DNA from: Pontiella sulfatireligans
GTDB lineage: Bacteria > Verrucomicrobiota > Kiritimatiellia > Kiritimatiellales > Pontiellaceae
Length of the DNA stretch: 64,000 nt
NCBI RefSeq assembly: GCF_900890705.1
Contig: NZ_CAAHFH010000001.1
Coordinates: 2,108,001 to 2,172,000 of the forward strand
Reading direction: 5' to 3'
In this document: one piece after another, positions 34,802-43,180 of the stretch
How positions within the stretch are numbered: position 1 is the first letter of the stretch
Layout: each line of letters begins with the position of its first letter
Notes under the pieces: model-generated
Databases searched by the model: none
The model's input: only the letters and a program-made list of their open reading frames with translations
Told to the model about the DNA's origin: nothing
Program-made: the position numbers and the translations under genes

Positions 34802-34840
34802 GCGTATCTATCCGACTGTGAGTCGGTTGCACAAATACGC
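34802..34840. repeat. nested hairpin at the 3' side of the IS1634-type transposase
   Basis: GCGTAT (34802-34807) pairs with ATACGC (34835-34840), and inside it CCGACT (34812-34817) pairs with AGTCGG (34821-34826) across a 3-base loop. It lies 15 bases beyond the transposase stop codon. It has no T-run on the minus strand, so it is more likely part of the element end than a terminator. Confidence 0.45.
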
Positions 34841-34855
34841 TTTTCTTGCTGCTGG

Positions 34856-36604
34856 CTACATTCCTCGCGTTGCTCCAAGCCATTCTAGTATTTTTTGCTG
34901 GTAGGGAGTCGGGGTTGAGGTGGTTTTGAAGTCTCCTTTTTTATGGCCTTCCACTTTGACCCGCGAGCGGGTGATGGCGGATAGGGTGTTGAGAATGTCG
35001 CGAAAGCTCGATATGGGATGCTGCCCGTCCGGGGTGCGGCGGGTTTGGTCTTTTTTCTTGGCGGAGTCGGAGCGTTTGACGGGGTCGACGACGCTATCGC
35101 GTTCGGCCGCGGTTTCTTTTTGTTCGTCGGCGAAAAGCAGGGGCGCTAGCTGGCTGCGCATTTGGTGCTCGATGTGGTAGGCGAGCATGCAGATGAAGAT
35201 GTGCGCGCGGACTCGGTTGTCAAGGCGGTGATAGATGGGGCGGACGTTTAGGTCGATGGATTTGAGGGAGCGGAAGGCGCGTTCGACCATTTCGAGGTTT
35301 TTATAGTTGGCCACGAGTTCCTGGTCGGTCATACGGGTTTTGTCGACGCTGCTGCGGATGACATAGAGGCCGTCGGTGGCGGATTCGGAACGGATCTTTT
35401 CTTCGTTGCGGTCAAAGGCGAAGGTGTCGTCCTCGATGGTGAGGTTGAAGTGTTTCGCCATCTTTTTCTTGTTGATGATTTTGCCGACCTCCACCCCGAT
35501 CGCATCCTTGCCGCGCAGGGGTTTGTTTTTGCGTTCGACCTTTTTGATGATTTCGGCGAGAAGTTTTTCGGTGGCTTGCAAAAGGGCTTCGCGCCTTTTT
35601 GAGCGGCGTTTGGCGAGGTCGGGGTTGCGGCAGACGACGAGGCGTTCGTCCGGGTAGTCGGGGTGGGTTATGCTCGCGAGGTCGCATTCGTCGAAGAACG
35701 TGAGCTGGATGCTCCCGCACCGTTCAAGCTTTGCAATGGAGGCGGCATTGAGCGCCGTGATCCAGTCCGCGCCTTCTTCGTCGCGAAGGTATTCGTCGAT
35801 GGCTTTTCCGCTGATCATTCCGCGGTCGCCAATGAAGATGACATTCTTGTGGTTGAAATCCTTTCGCACCCGTTCCACCGCTATGGGAAAGGCAATGCGG
35901 TCGCTTTCGTTCCCGGCCAGGACTTCGACGCCGACGGGCGTACCAGCGGAGTTGCAGTAGATTCCGTAGTTCACTTGCTTGCGATACACCCGATGATCGC
36001 GGGAATACCCGAATTGGGCCAGCTCGCAGCATTGCCCCTCGAAATAGGAGGATGAAAGATCGAACAGTACGGGGGCGCCGTCGGCAAGATGCTTTTTCGC
36101 AAGTTTCTTTTGGATTTTATCCTGTCGTTCCAGCAGCCAATCCATTGCCGCATAGCACTCGTTTTCATGCAAATCCTCAAGGGAGAGTAGCTCGCCCAGA
36201 GAGGTTGAAGCGGTCTGGGGGTCGCAATGGCGAACCGTTGCGAGCTTGGAATCCCCGCTGATAATGCGATCAATAATCATCGCCGCAACCACATCCCTTT
36301 CACGGGAACGTTTTGAGTCGATCATGCCCAGCAGCCCCGACTTTTTCAGCACAGAATGGATGGCTGCAACATGGCCGTGCTGGCGGGCGTCATGAATGGA
36401 TATGGCTTTTTCAAGAGATGCAATCCCTTCCGATGCCGGGATCGATTCGCCCTTGAGGGCCGCCCGAAGCGCCTCGACGAGTTCATCGGGCAATCCGCTC
36501 AGATTAGCCACTGTTTTTTTTCGGACTTTTCCATTTTCCCGCCACGACTCCCGCAAGAGGACGGCGGGCGGAGAGTTTCGATTGGGCACTCGTTCTATAT
36601 ACAT
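34856..36604 (-). CDS. IS1634-family (IS4-superfamily) transposase
   Basis: The product is 582 aa from the ATG 36604 (MYIERVPNRNSPPAVLLRES). The DDE layout is visible: APVLFDLSSSYFEG (first Asp), KNVIFIGDRGMISG (second Asp) and NLEMVERAFRSLKSIDL (Glu in the YREK-like helix), followed by RAHIFICMLAYHIE. This is the typical IS1634 architecture and length, and the frame is intact. It catalyses cut-and-paste transposition. Terminal inverted repeats and target duplication could not be found by eye between 34660 and 36750, so the element ends remain undefined. It is the leftmost of three stacked insertion elements. Confidence 0.92.
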   Translation of the reverse strand: MYIERVPNRNSPPAVLLRESWRENGKVRKKTVANLSGLPDELVEALRAALKGESIPASEGIASLEKAISIHDARQHGHVAAIHSVLKKSGLLGMIDSKRSRERDVVAAMIIDRIISGDSKLATVRHCDPQTASTSLGELLSLEDLHENECYAAMDWLLERQDKIQKKLAKKHLADGAPVLFDLSSSYFEGQCCELAQFGYSRDHRVYRKQVNYGIYCNSAGTPVGVEVLAGNESDRIAFPIAVERVRKDFNHKNVIFIGDRGMISGKAIDEYLRDEEGADWITALNAASIAKLERCGSIQLTFFDECDLASITHPDYPDERLVVCRNPDLAKRRSKRREALLQATEKLLAEIIKKVERKNKPLRGKDAIGVEVGKIINKKKMAKHFNLTIEDDTFAFDRNEEKIRSESATDGLYVIRSSVDKTRMTDQELVANYKNLEMVERAFRSLKSIDLNVRPIYHRLDNRVRAHIFICMLAYHIEHQMRSQLAPLLFADEQKETAAERDSVVDPVKRSDSAKKKDQTRRTPDGQHPISSFRDILNTLSAITRSRVKVEGHKKGDFKTTSTPTPYQQKILEWLGATRGM

Positions 36605-36758
36605 GGCCGCACAATATGCGACATAGCGAAACATGCAAGCACTAAGTTTATGTTTACATGGGTACAGATTTTGAAAACTTGGACATTCTTTTTGTTTAAC
36701 TCATTGAGTGCGAGAGGATTGCATCGCAGAAGGAGCCGTATTTCCTCAGAAGTTCGGT

Positions 36759-36899
36759 TTAGGCTCCGTCTTGGAAGCCGGGTTGTTCGGAAGCTTCGCC
36801 TCCAGGAGGGAGGGGGAGAAACTCTTGCGCCCACTTTTTAAGTACTTGATGCACCTCTTCAGGGTTCTTGTATTTTAACGACAGATGCGGGCGGCGGGT
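36759..36899 (-). pseudogene. C-terminal piece of an IS3-family transposase (OrfB), split by the IS4-type element
   Basis: On the minus strand the last codons read RRPHLSLKYKNPEEVHQVL then KKWAQEF, ending at a TAA (36761-36759). Joined across the IS4-type element to the piece at 38791, it restores YNTRRPHLSLKYKNPEEVH, the typical end of IS3-family integrase-core proteins (DDE, with YN..RPH). Bases 36890-36899 are one copy of the 10-bp target duplication. This piece is non-functional by itself. Confidence 0.85.
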
Positions 36900-36924
36900 T
36901 AATGGGAGGGAGGTTAAGCATTTT
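36890..36924. repeat. left target duplication and left inverted repeat of the IS4-type element
   Basis: GGCGGCGGGT (36890-36899) is the target-site copy. It is followed by the element end TAATGGGAGGGAGGTTAAGC and ATTTT (36900-36924). The right end is the reverse complement with a single mismatch (T/A at position 8 of the repeat). The transposase stop codon lies just inside the repeat. Confidence 0.92.
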
Positions 36925-36925
36925 T

Positions 36926-38295
36926 TTACTCCCTTTGGCCGTACTGTTGCGCGAGTATTTCGTACTCAACGCTTAGGAATTTCGCTGTTTCAACCTCCGT
37001 TAGCATTTCAGCTCCTTTTTGAACGGAAAATTCCGACGGAGGCGTGCGGCAAATCCGTGGCTCTGCCCGCCATGGCTTATAGATGAACCAGCAGCCTCTG
37101 ATTGCCCTCAGGCTCGAATCCATCTTTTTCCTGATCCCGCGCCGCGGCCCCAGGGCGGCTTGAAGGAAGGTATGAACCAGCTCTATGCATAATGTGAAGC
37201 AGTGTAGCTTTATCCCTGCCTTTTCAGGAAGAAGGCTGGGGCGTCTGATTCTGTTCCTGAGTGCCGCCGACAGATTGAACAGTACGATCGCAGCAAACAG
37301 AAGCTGTTCAATTCGCAGGAGCTTTCGTTTGCGGATTCTCTCAATCCCGATCCTTGTCTTCAGGTGACGGAAGGCGAGTTCGACGCAATAGCGCTGCAGG
37401 TATAGCTTCGTCACTTCCCGCCACCCGAAGACAACTTCGTCAATCAAGGTGGTAATCAATACTTGCGAACGGAGCTTGGAGGTGCCGCGCGTTCGGATCA
37501 GGCGCACCTTTATGCACGTCCCCAAAAGATGATGGTGGCCTGGATAGTTGGCCAAATGGATTTTGCTCAGCTTGATGCCGATGACAGCGGAGCGCTTTTT
37601 TGCCTTGAGGAACTTCTTTGCAAGTGCGCAGTTCTTGAGCGGCATCAGCAATTCATGGTTCTTATCCATGCTGATCGCGATGAATGCCATGCCGTTGTAC
37701 CCTGCATCGGCCATGTACAGGGATCGGGTCGCATTCGAACCCATATGCCCAATGGCAATGGCTCGTTCCGGGGTGTTGCAGTGCTCGAACCTGAAATCCT
37801 CGAACGTACCGGTGGATAACTCATAGAAGCCGAGTGCTTGGGACTGGACATAATGACCCTGCCCCGCTCCGTATTTATCCCTTGTCGGCTGTGTATCGGC
37901 GAACGAAACCTTGGTTCCGTCAGGTATCAGGACCTTTAGGCCATGGAATGTGCGGCCGTTCGTTCCATATTCATTCCGATGGCTATTCACGAGCTGTTGC
38001 CGCACGATATCGGCAGGCAGTTTGGCGCAGGCCTCATCATACGATTCCCTTGCAGGAAGCATCCCGTCTCTCTCCCTGACAATGCCCAGTTCAAACAGTT
38101 TGGCGATCAGCCGGGCAACGCCGCACCCAAAGCCCTGCTGGGCATCGAGCACAAGGGAGAAAAGAACAACCTCCAGCGGGAAAACACGCGATCTGGAAAA
38201 CGCCCTTTTTTTAGGGCCGTCATATCGAAGGTTTCTTTCGACACAAGCTCTCCGAAGCTTGCAAGGAGACGGTTGGACTTGTCGGTGTTAATCAT
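36926..38295 (-). CDS. IS4-family transposase, two frames joined by a -1 shift at A7
   Basis: The first frame (ATG 38295: MINTDKSNRLLASFGELVSK, ETFDMTALKK) and the second (VFPLEVVLFSLVLDAQQGFG onward) are continuous if the ribosome slips -1 on CTA-AAA-AAA-GGG (T7 on the plus strand at 38207-38213), giving 456 aa. The second frame has VLIPDGTKVSFAD (first Asp), SLYMADAGYNGMAF (second Asp) and LYLQRYCVELAFRHLKTRIG (Glu helix), a complete IS4 DDE core. The N-terminal FSRSRVFPLEVV block after the slip matches family sequences. It may be programmed frameshifting or a recent mutation; the sequence alone cannot decide. Confidence 0.85.
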
Positions 38296-38587
38296 CGTGG
38301 CCTCCCTTCTTGATCAATTTCATGTTTATCGTGCTCAGTTCGTTGTGCAGCAGCCTTATCCTTGCCCCCTGGGCCGCTGCCGCCTTGAATTGGTTTAGAT
38401 GCGCCGCCGAGATGTAGGTAATCTTGTTTTTTCCCCTGATGCTATGGGAGAGGTAGTAGAACGGGCTCTCCTTGCCGCAGGTCTTTCGGGTCGTTTCAAC
38501 AACCGACCCGTTCACCCAAAGCGGCGCTTCACCTATTTCCTTCAACAGCACATCGCGTCGTGTCCTCAATTTTTCGACTTCATCCAT
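38288..38587 (-). CDS. DUF6788-like accessory protein of the IS4-type element
   Basis: The product is 99 aa from the ATG 38587 (AGGAG 10 bases upstream). The region LKEIGEAPLWVNGSVVETTR, KTCGKESPFYYLSHSIRGKN and KITYIS resembles the small DUF6788 proteins found beside transposases, though the usual second zinc-ligand pair is reduced. A basic, helical C-terminus (AAAAQGARIRLLHNELSTIN) follows. The stop overlaps the transposase start by 8 bases, so translation is coupled. It is inside the inverted repeats, hence part of the element. Its role (DNA binding or regulation of transposition) is unknown. Confidence 0.65.
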   Translation of the reverse strand: MDEVEKLRTRRDVLLKEIGEAPLWVNGSVVETTRKTCGKESPFYYLSHSIRGKNKITYISAAHLNQFKAAAAQGARIRLLHNELSTINMKLIKKGGHDD

Positions 38588-38610
38588 CCCCGCCGCGCTC
38601 CTTTTTTTGA

Positions 38611-38628
38611 ATATGCGTATACGCATAT
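38611..38628. promoter_or_regulatory. perfect 18-bp palindrome, candidate operator of the IS4-type element
   Basis: ATATGCGTATACGCATAT is an uninterrupted palindrome 23 bases upstream of the first gene of the element, in the interval where its promoter must lie. Its place suits an operator or a structure blocking read-through transcription from outside. Confidence 0.5.
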
Positions 38629-38765
38629 CACACGGCGCAGAAAAAAACAACCTGCGTTCTGCGAAATCTTGACAGGATGGCGAGTTAAGGAGGCTGTTCC
38701 CTCTTCAGAAGAGGAGTTGCAACGTTCATTTATCGGTGCGTAGCGGTTGGCCGCAACTCAGCATC

Positions 38766-38800
38766 AAAATGCTTAACCTCCCACCCATTAGGCGGCGGGT
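38766..38800. repeat. right inverted repeat and right target duplication of the IS4-type element
   Basis: AAAATGCTTAACCTCCCACC and CATTA (38766-38790) are the reverse complement of the left end apart from one base. GGCGGCGGGT (38791-38800) repeats the left target copy exactly. Confidence 0.92.
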
Positions 38801-39108
38801 ATTGTAAAGCATCACCGCTTGATCCACCGAAGCAGTGGCCCACTTCTTTGTCCGGAAGGGGCTTCCCTGACCATACTCCTGCTTCTGGATCCCGTTCACC
38901 CACTCGGCTTTGGCATTCTCGCAGCAGTGGTTCTTTTCCGTCATGCTGATCCCCAGTCCGTGCTCTCGAAGCCTGCCGGTTCCATCCGCTCACACGCAAT
39001 CTCGAGAAAAGCATGCTCCAAGCAATGGTCGATATGCGCATCGGCCAAAGCGGCTTAGAGTTCCCGTATCCGTTTGCGAGCGTCCTTCAGCTAATCAATT
39101 TCTTCCAT
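38791..39108 (-). pseudogene. decayed IS3-family element: OrfA tail fused to OrfB end
   Basis: Minus-strand reading from 39108 gives MEEID-stop-LKDARKRIREL-stop-AALADAHIDHCLEHAFLEIA CERM, the tail of an IS3 OrfA coiled coil with two stop codons. It is followed after a large internal deletion, in another frame, by MTEKNHCCENAKAEWVNGIQ and KQEYGQGS to MLYNTRR, the end of the OrfB integrase core. The frame then continues at 36889 across the IS4-type insertion. The element was dead before, or independently of, that insertion. It cannot encode an active enzyme. Confidence 0.85.
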
Positions 39109-39112
39109 CGTT

Positions 39113-39307
39113 TCAACCCTGCTGCAACCCTATACCCTCGCCAGCGGCACCTATGTTTTGCTCTTCAGCTCCAACCTCTGCAACTGGCAGGAAATCAAAC
39201 GGATCCGCTCCCAAGGCGCAAACACCGCCACCAACCTGCCGGTCGATATGAGCGGCGACCGCGGTTTCTGGAAGATCTACCGCTTTGAGGATATTCAAGG
39301 AGAGTAG
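39113..39307 (+). pseudogene. C-terminal fragment of a secreted protein truncated by the IS3 remnant
   Basis: A plus-strand frame of about 64 codons ends at TAG 39305-39307 and reads LLQPYTLASGTYVLLFSSNL, CNWQEIKRIRSQGANTATNL and FWKIYRFEDIQGE. The pattern (YVL..S.NL..W...FW or FYR) resembles the C-terminal tails of the exported esterases in this window. There is no start or ribosome site, because the IS3 remnant occupies the upstream part. It marks a broken gene that once lay here. Confidence 0.6.
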
Positions 39308-41041
39308 CTACAGCTGCAGCCAGACGGTTTGGTAGGCATCGAACGGAATGACCTTGCCCTGCCCCATATAGCGGCGGCCGGTGAGAATGTCGGAGCAAGC
39401 GTCGGCCTGGTTCAAACGGTCGAGGCGGTCGTCGATCTTCAACTCCTGGTACTGATCGGTAAAGTTGCTGATGCAGACGACTCGCTCGCCGTTCCATTCG
39501 CGTTCCACCACAAACCATTCCGGGCCGAGATTGACGATCTGCTGGGCGGCGTCGGGATGGAAAACCTTGTGCTGGGCGCGTTGCTGCAACCTGCGCGTAT
39601 ATTCCTTGATTACCCGCGCTCCGGGAGAGCGCGGATCGGCCAACTGCGCCTCCAGCTCGTCTTCGTTCCACTTGAGGCGGTTGATGGTGCGGGCACGCCC
39701 GGTTTCCTCGACGCCGGCATAGTTGTTCCGCGTGGCGGTCAGGCTATGGAAATAAACGGCGGATACGCCGCGCAGTTCCATGGCGACGGTTTGCGAGCAA
39801 AGGAAACGCGCCAGATGCAGATCCGTCACGGTTTCCGGATTGTCGCCGAGTGCATCGAAGTAGGTGATGTTGAGTTCGTACGGGCTTTCGGTGCCGTCGG
39901 AATTGGCCTTGGAGGAGACATGACCGCCGAGCTCTTTCACGCGGTCGGCCAGCTTGTTGAGCTCCTCGTTGGGAACTATGCCCTGCAGCGGCCGCACTCC
40001 GATGCCGTCGTGCGAGGCGGTAAAGTTAAAGTAGGTGCACTTTTCCGGCAGATCGTTCAGCGATGCCGCCCAATTAGTAAGGAAGGTTGAGTTGCCGTTC
40101 AACAGACCGTGCAGAAGCAACGGAGGCAGGCTGAACTGATAGACCATATGCGCCTCGTCGCCTTGGCCGAAGTAGGAAATGTTTTCTTCGTGCGGCACAT
40201 TTGTTTCGGTGAGCAGCACGACGTTCGGCGCCACCATGTCGAGCAGGTCGCGCATGAGCTTGACCACCTCGTGCGTCTGCTCAAGGTGGATGCAGCTGGT
40301 GCCGATCTTTTTCCAAAGGTAGGCAATGGCATCGAGCCGGATGATCGTCGAGCCGGTTGAAATGTAGTAGAGCAGGATGTCGAGGAATTCAAACAGCACG
40401 TCCGGGTTCGCAAAATTCAAATCCATCTGGTCGTCGCTGAACGTGGTCCAAACATGGGTGTCGCCATGCTGCGTATGCACCGGCGTCAACAGCGGCAGCG
40501 CACGCGGCCGCGTTACGGCCGAAAAGTCGGCCTCGGGATCCGCCTCAATGAAGAAGTCGCGGTACGGCGCAATGTAGGCCACATAGTCGGCAAACCATTT
40601 GCTCTTGCGCGAACAGTGGTTCAGCACCAGATCATACATCAAGCGGAAGTTGCTTCCGATGTCCTGAACGTCGTTCCATGTTCCAAGGTTTAGGTCGACC
40701 GCACGGTAGTCGATCACCGAAAAGCCGTCGTCGGAGGAATAGGGGCAGAACGGCAGAATATGAACCGTATCGATGGCCCCGCTCAGATGGCGGTCAGCGA
40801 AACGTTTCAAGACCTGCAGCGGCGGTTCGCCCTCGTGCTGCACCATGTCGCCATAGGTGATCAGCACCGAGGTGGTTTCATCCCACAAACCGACGTCACT
40901 GTAGCCTTCAAGCCCGACGCCGTAGCGGCCGATCAGGGCGACGATGCGTTCGAGCAGATGCTCGACTTTGCTCGGCCCATAAAGCCGGTTGAAGCGGGTG
41001 CGCATTCTTTCCAGTGCATGGATATCGAGACTCTTGATCAT
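39308..41041 (-). CDS. GH13_18 phosphorylase, probably glucosylglycerate (or sucrose) phosphorylase
   Basis: The 577-aa product is a GH13 alpha-amylase-fold enzyme of the sucrose-phosphorylase group: [40 protein letters not shown] (nucleophile D237), [12 protein letters not shown] (acid/base E279) and [11 protein letters not shown] (D345). There is no signal peptide, so it is cytoplasmic. Members phosphorolyse sucrose, glucosylglycerol or glucosylglycerate to glucose-1-phosphate. The nearby gpgS-like gene makes glucosylglycerate the most likely substrate. It overlaps the GT4 gene by 4 bases (ATGA), so the two are co-translated. Confidence 0.9.
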   Translation of the reverse strand: MIKSLDIHALERMRTRFNRLYGPSKVEHLLERIVALIGRYGVGLEGYSDVGLWDETTSVLITYGDMVQHEGEPPLQVLKRFADRHLSGAIDTVHILPFCPYSSDDGFSVIDYRAVDLNLGTWNDVQDIGSNFRLMYDLVLNHCSRKSKWFADYVAYIAPYRDFFIEADPEADFSAVTRPRALPLLTPVHTQHGDTHVWTTFSDDQMDLNFANPDVLFEFLDILLYYISTGSTIIRLDAIAYLWKKIGTSCIHLEQTHEVVKLMRDLLDMVAPNVVLLTETNVPHEENISYFGQGDEAHMVYQFSLPPLLLHGLLNGNSTFLTNWAASLNDLPEKCTYFNFTASHDGIGVRPLQGIVPNEELNKLADRVKELGGHVSSKANSDGTESPYELNITYFDALGDNPETVTDLHLARFLCSQTVAMELRGVSAVYFHSLTATRNNYAGVEETGRARTINRLKWNEDELEAQLADPRSPGARVIKEYTRRLQQRAQHKVFHPDAAQQIVNLGPEWFVVEREWNGERVVCISNFTDQYQELKIDDRLDRLNQADACSDILTGRRYMGQGKVIPFDAYQTVWLQL

Positions 41042-42300
41042 GTTTCCAATCCTTGGATGTTGGTGATGAGGGTGCGCAGGCTGCGGCGCAGGACGTCGTA
41101 GCTGTAGAACCGGTGGGCCACCGCATAGTTGTGCTCCACCGTCACGCGCCGATAGTTTTCATCTTCGAGCAGACGCTGGACATCGTCGATGACATGCTTC
41201 GTCAAGTAGCCGTCCATCAGCGGCACGCGGAAGCCCTTCGGCTCGATATCGCGCGCAAAGATGGAATAGCGGTTGATCAAAATCGGAAGCCGGAAATAAA
41301 TGGCTTCCAAAAATGCATTGCCGAACCCTTCATACAGACTCGGGTAAGTTACAAAATCAACAAAGGGATAAAGGTCCCAGAGCGTATACATTTTCTGACC
41401 GCTTGAATTTTTCTGGCGAATTTCGCCAATGCGGTCGTCGATGATGCGCATATCAACATTCGAGTCGTGCGCCAGCTCCTGCAGCATGTGCTGGTATTCA
41501 TAGCCTTCGTCACCGGCCGCATGCGAGATCACCAGTTTCATGCGCGGATCGTCCAGCGCTTCCAGCAGCGTAATCGAGTGTTCAATGCCCTTGCGCGGCA
41601 CAATGCGGGTGGGCTGCAAAATCAGGATGTCGTCTTCTGCAAAGCCGAGGTCCGCACGAAGTCCTTTGGTATAATCATCCGGTTCCGGTGCTGGCGTCTG
41701 GAAATCAAATACGTTCGGAATCAACTCCGACGACAGCCCCCTGCGCCAGGAAAGCTCTTCGCGAGCCGCCTGGTTGATAACCACATGCTGCAACAGGTCG
41801 TCGCGCGGAGGGAAGGCCATGTCGAGCAGATCCGGAACACCATTCACGGAAAAGCGGATGCGCTCCCAGTAGAAATCGTGGTGGTGGGCGATGGAGGGGA
41901 TGCGTGTCTCGGCCAGAAACTCAGTGATCGCCACCCCCAGCGGCACATGCATCGGGATGGTCAGCGCATTCTGAAAAACCATGATACGCAGATCAAAGCG
42001 GTTCACAAATTCATAGAGCGTGGTCTTGAGGTATTCCGCCATGTCGCGGATGCGCCGGCTCACAATCGGGTCGCGGAAGGATTTGCCCCAGATGCGTTCG
42101 TTGATCCAAACGTTTTCCGGATGCCCGAAGTGGGCCTCGGGCACGCAGAAGCTCACATCCGGAGAGCGGTCGAGCCGGCCGGCATACCAGAAGCTGCGGT
42201 GTTCGTAGTCCCACAGCACCTTGGCCCATTTTGCGCTCTCCAAGGAAACGCCGTCCGTGCCTGCAAAACGCGTTGAAACAAATCCGATATTTTCGCTCAT
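41038..42300 (-). CDS. GT4 glycosyltransferase, candidate for mannosylglucosylglycerate synthesis
   Basis: The product is 420 aa from the ATG 42300 (GAGGTGGCC upstream); longer in-frame extensions lack a ribosome site. N-terminus [20 protein letters not shown] and the GT-B C-terminal domain with [19 protein letters not shown], and [20 protein letters not shown] (E-x7-E type sugar-nucleotide motif) define GT4. GT4 proteins beginning FVSTRF.GTDGVS occur, as far as I recall, beside gpgS genes. It would add a sugar from a nucleotide donor to glucosylglycerate or its phosphate. It leads the two-gene minus unit with the phosphorylase. Confidence 0.85.
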   Translation of the reverse strand: MSENIGFVSTRFAGTDGVSLESAKWAKVLWDYEHRSFWYAGRLDRSPDVSFCVPEAHFGHPENVWINERIWGKSFRDPIVSRRIRDMAEYLKTTLYEFVNRFDLRIMVFQNALTIPMHVPLGVAITEFLAETRIPSIAHHHDFYWERIRFSVNGVPDLLDMAFPPRDDLLQHVVINQAAREELSWRRGLSSELIPNVFDFQTPAPEPDDYTKGLRADLGFAEDDILILQPTRIVPRKGIEHSITLLEALDDPRMKLVISHAAGDEGYEYQHMLQELAHDSNVDMRIIDDRIGEIRQKNSSGQKMYTLWDLYPFVDFVTYPSLYEGFGNAFLEAIYFRLPILINRYSIFARDIEPKGFRVPLMDGYLTKHVIDDVQRLLEDENYRRVTVEHNYAVAHRFYSYDVLRRSLRTLITNIQGLET

Positions 42301-42491
42301 GGCCACCTCGTAATGATTGCTGAAAGCATAGCGACCGCCCCTGCCATGGAAAGAACTATTTGGGCGCAAAATTGGAACGAATCCCTGCACCCTCCGGTTC
42401 CAGCTAAAGCCCCGGCTCTGATTTAGCAGAAAAGCCTCTTGCAATACTGGCCAGACTAGCTAGTTTGATTGCACGCACAGGAGGGAACGGC

Positions 42492-42746
42492 ATGGTTAAG
42501 AACACATGGGCATTGCAGGACGCGAAAAACGGTTTTAGCCGTGTGGTGGACAGCGCGCTGAAAAACGGGCCGCAAACCGTTACGCGCCACGGAAAGGAAA
42601 CCGTTGTGATTGTTTCCGTGGAGGAATACCGGAAAGCCGCGGAACCCAGCGGCTCCGTCATCGACTTTTTTCAAAACTCCCCCCTTCGCGGCATCAAGCT
42701 TGATGCCAAGCGTTCCAAAAACGCCGGGCGCGAGATTGTCCTTTGA
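42492..42746 (+). CDS. Phd/YefM-type antitoxin
   Basis: The product is 84 aa, starting at 42492 with CAGGAGGGAACGGC upstream. The N-terminal MVKNTWALQDAKNGFSRVVD and TVTRHGKETVVIVSVEEYRK are the Phd/YefM fold with its RHGK..VV core. The C-terminal part (PLRGIKLDAKRSKNAGREIVL) is the disordered toxin-binding tail. Its stop overlaps the toxin start (TTGA). The antitoxin normally binds its own promoter as a complex with the toxin. Confidence 0.9.
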   Translation: MVKNTWALQDAKNGFSRVVDSALKNGPQTVTRHGKETVVIVSVEEYRKAAEPSGSVIDFFQNSPLRGIKLDAKRSKNAGREIVL

Positions 42747-43162
42747 AATACCTGCTCGACACCTGCCTTCTTTCCGAGTTAATCAAGCCAACGCCTTCAA
42801 CTAGCGTGCTTGAATGGGTCGGCGAACAGGATGAAACTGGCCTGTTCATCAGCGTCCTCACCCTCGGCGAAATCCACAAGGAGATCGGCAAGCTGCCCAA
42901 TGGACGGAAGAAGCTCCGCCTGCAAGCGTGGATCGACCACGACCTGTGCGCCCGTTTCAAGGGGAGGATCATTGAAATCGATGCCGAAGTTGCCGAAACA
43001 TGGGGCAGCATTTCGGCCAAGACAGAGGGCAAAGAAAAAAAACTCCCCGCCATTGATGGACTGCTTGCAGCAACCGCCCTCGCAAAAGGCCTAACCGTCA
43101 TAACCCGCAACACCAAGGATATCGGATCTTCAGGAGCACAAACCCTCAACCCATGGAAATAA
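42743..43162 (+). CDS. PIN-domain toxin (VapC/FitB type ribonuclease)
   Basis: The 139-aa product starts with TTG overlapping the antitoxin stop by 4 bases. The acidic PIN site is complete: LLDTCLLSE (D6), LTLGEIHKEI (E43), LPAIDGLLAA (D105) and TRNTKDI (D126). PIN toxins cleave tRNA or rRNA when not bound by antitoxin. With the Phd-type gene it makes a type II toxin-antitoxin module inserted between the divergent halves of the compatible-solute cluster. Confidence 0.92.
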   Translation: MKYLLDTCLLSELIKPTPSTSVLEWVGEQDETGLFISVLTLGEIHKEIGKLPNGRKKLRLQAWIDHDLCARFKGRIIEIDAEVAETWGSISAKTEGKEKKLPAIDGLLAATALAKGLTVITRNTKDIGSSGAQTLNPWK

Positions 43163-43180
43163 CGCTTCCACCCACATCCT

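Larger units (their letters stand above)
34103..34855. other. 753-bp intergenic region with repeats and a tRNA remnant
   Basis: No protein gene is supported; a 63-codon plus frame at 34330 lacks motifs and a ribosome site. The region holds a CCCCCT-TTCG-AGGGGG hairpin, an overlapping inverted repeat (34298-34365), a tRNA 3'-end-like piece (34585-34612) and a nested hairpin (34802-34840). It separates the sigma/kinase pair from three transposon remnants, so it is probably the edge of a mobile-element insertion zone. The sigma-factor promoter should lie at its left end, but no clear hexamers were seen. Confidence 0.6.
36900..38790 (-). mobile_element. IS4-type insertion sequence, 1891 bp, with 10-bp target duplication
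   Basis: The element is bounded by 25-bp inverted repeats (36900-36924 and 38766-38790; one mismatch) and flanked by the direct repeat GGCGGCGGGT at 36890-36899 and 38791-38800. IS4-family elements make 9-12-bp duplications, in agreement. Removing the element plus one duplication restores an unbroken IS3 OrfB reading frame. It carries two overlapping genes, a DUF6788-like gene and a transposase gene in which the frame changes at an A7 run. Near-identical ends and clean duplications imply a recent insertion. Confidence 0.93.

Noticed and set aside
34660..36750. Terminal inverted repeats of the IS1634-type element
   Set aside because: No convincing pair of inverted ends was found by eye, so ends are not annotated.
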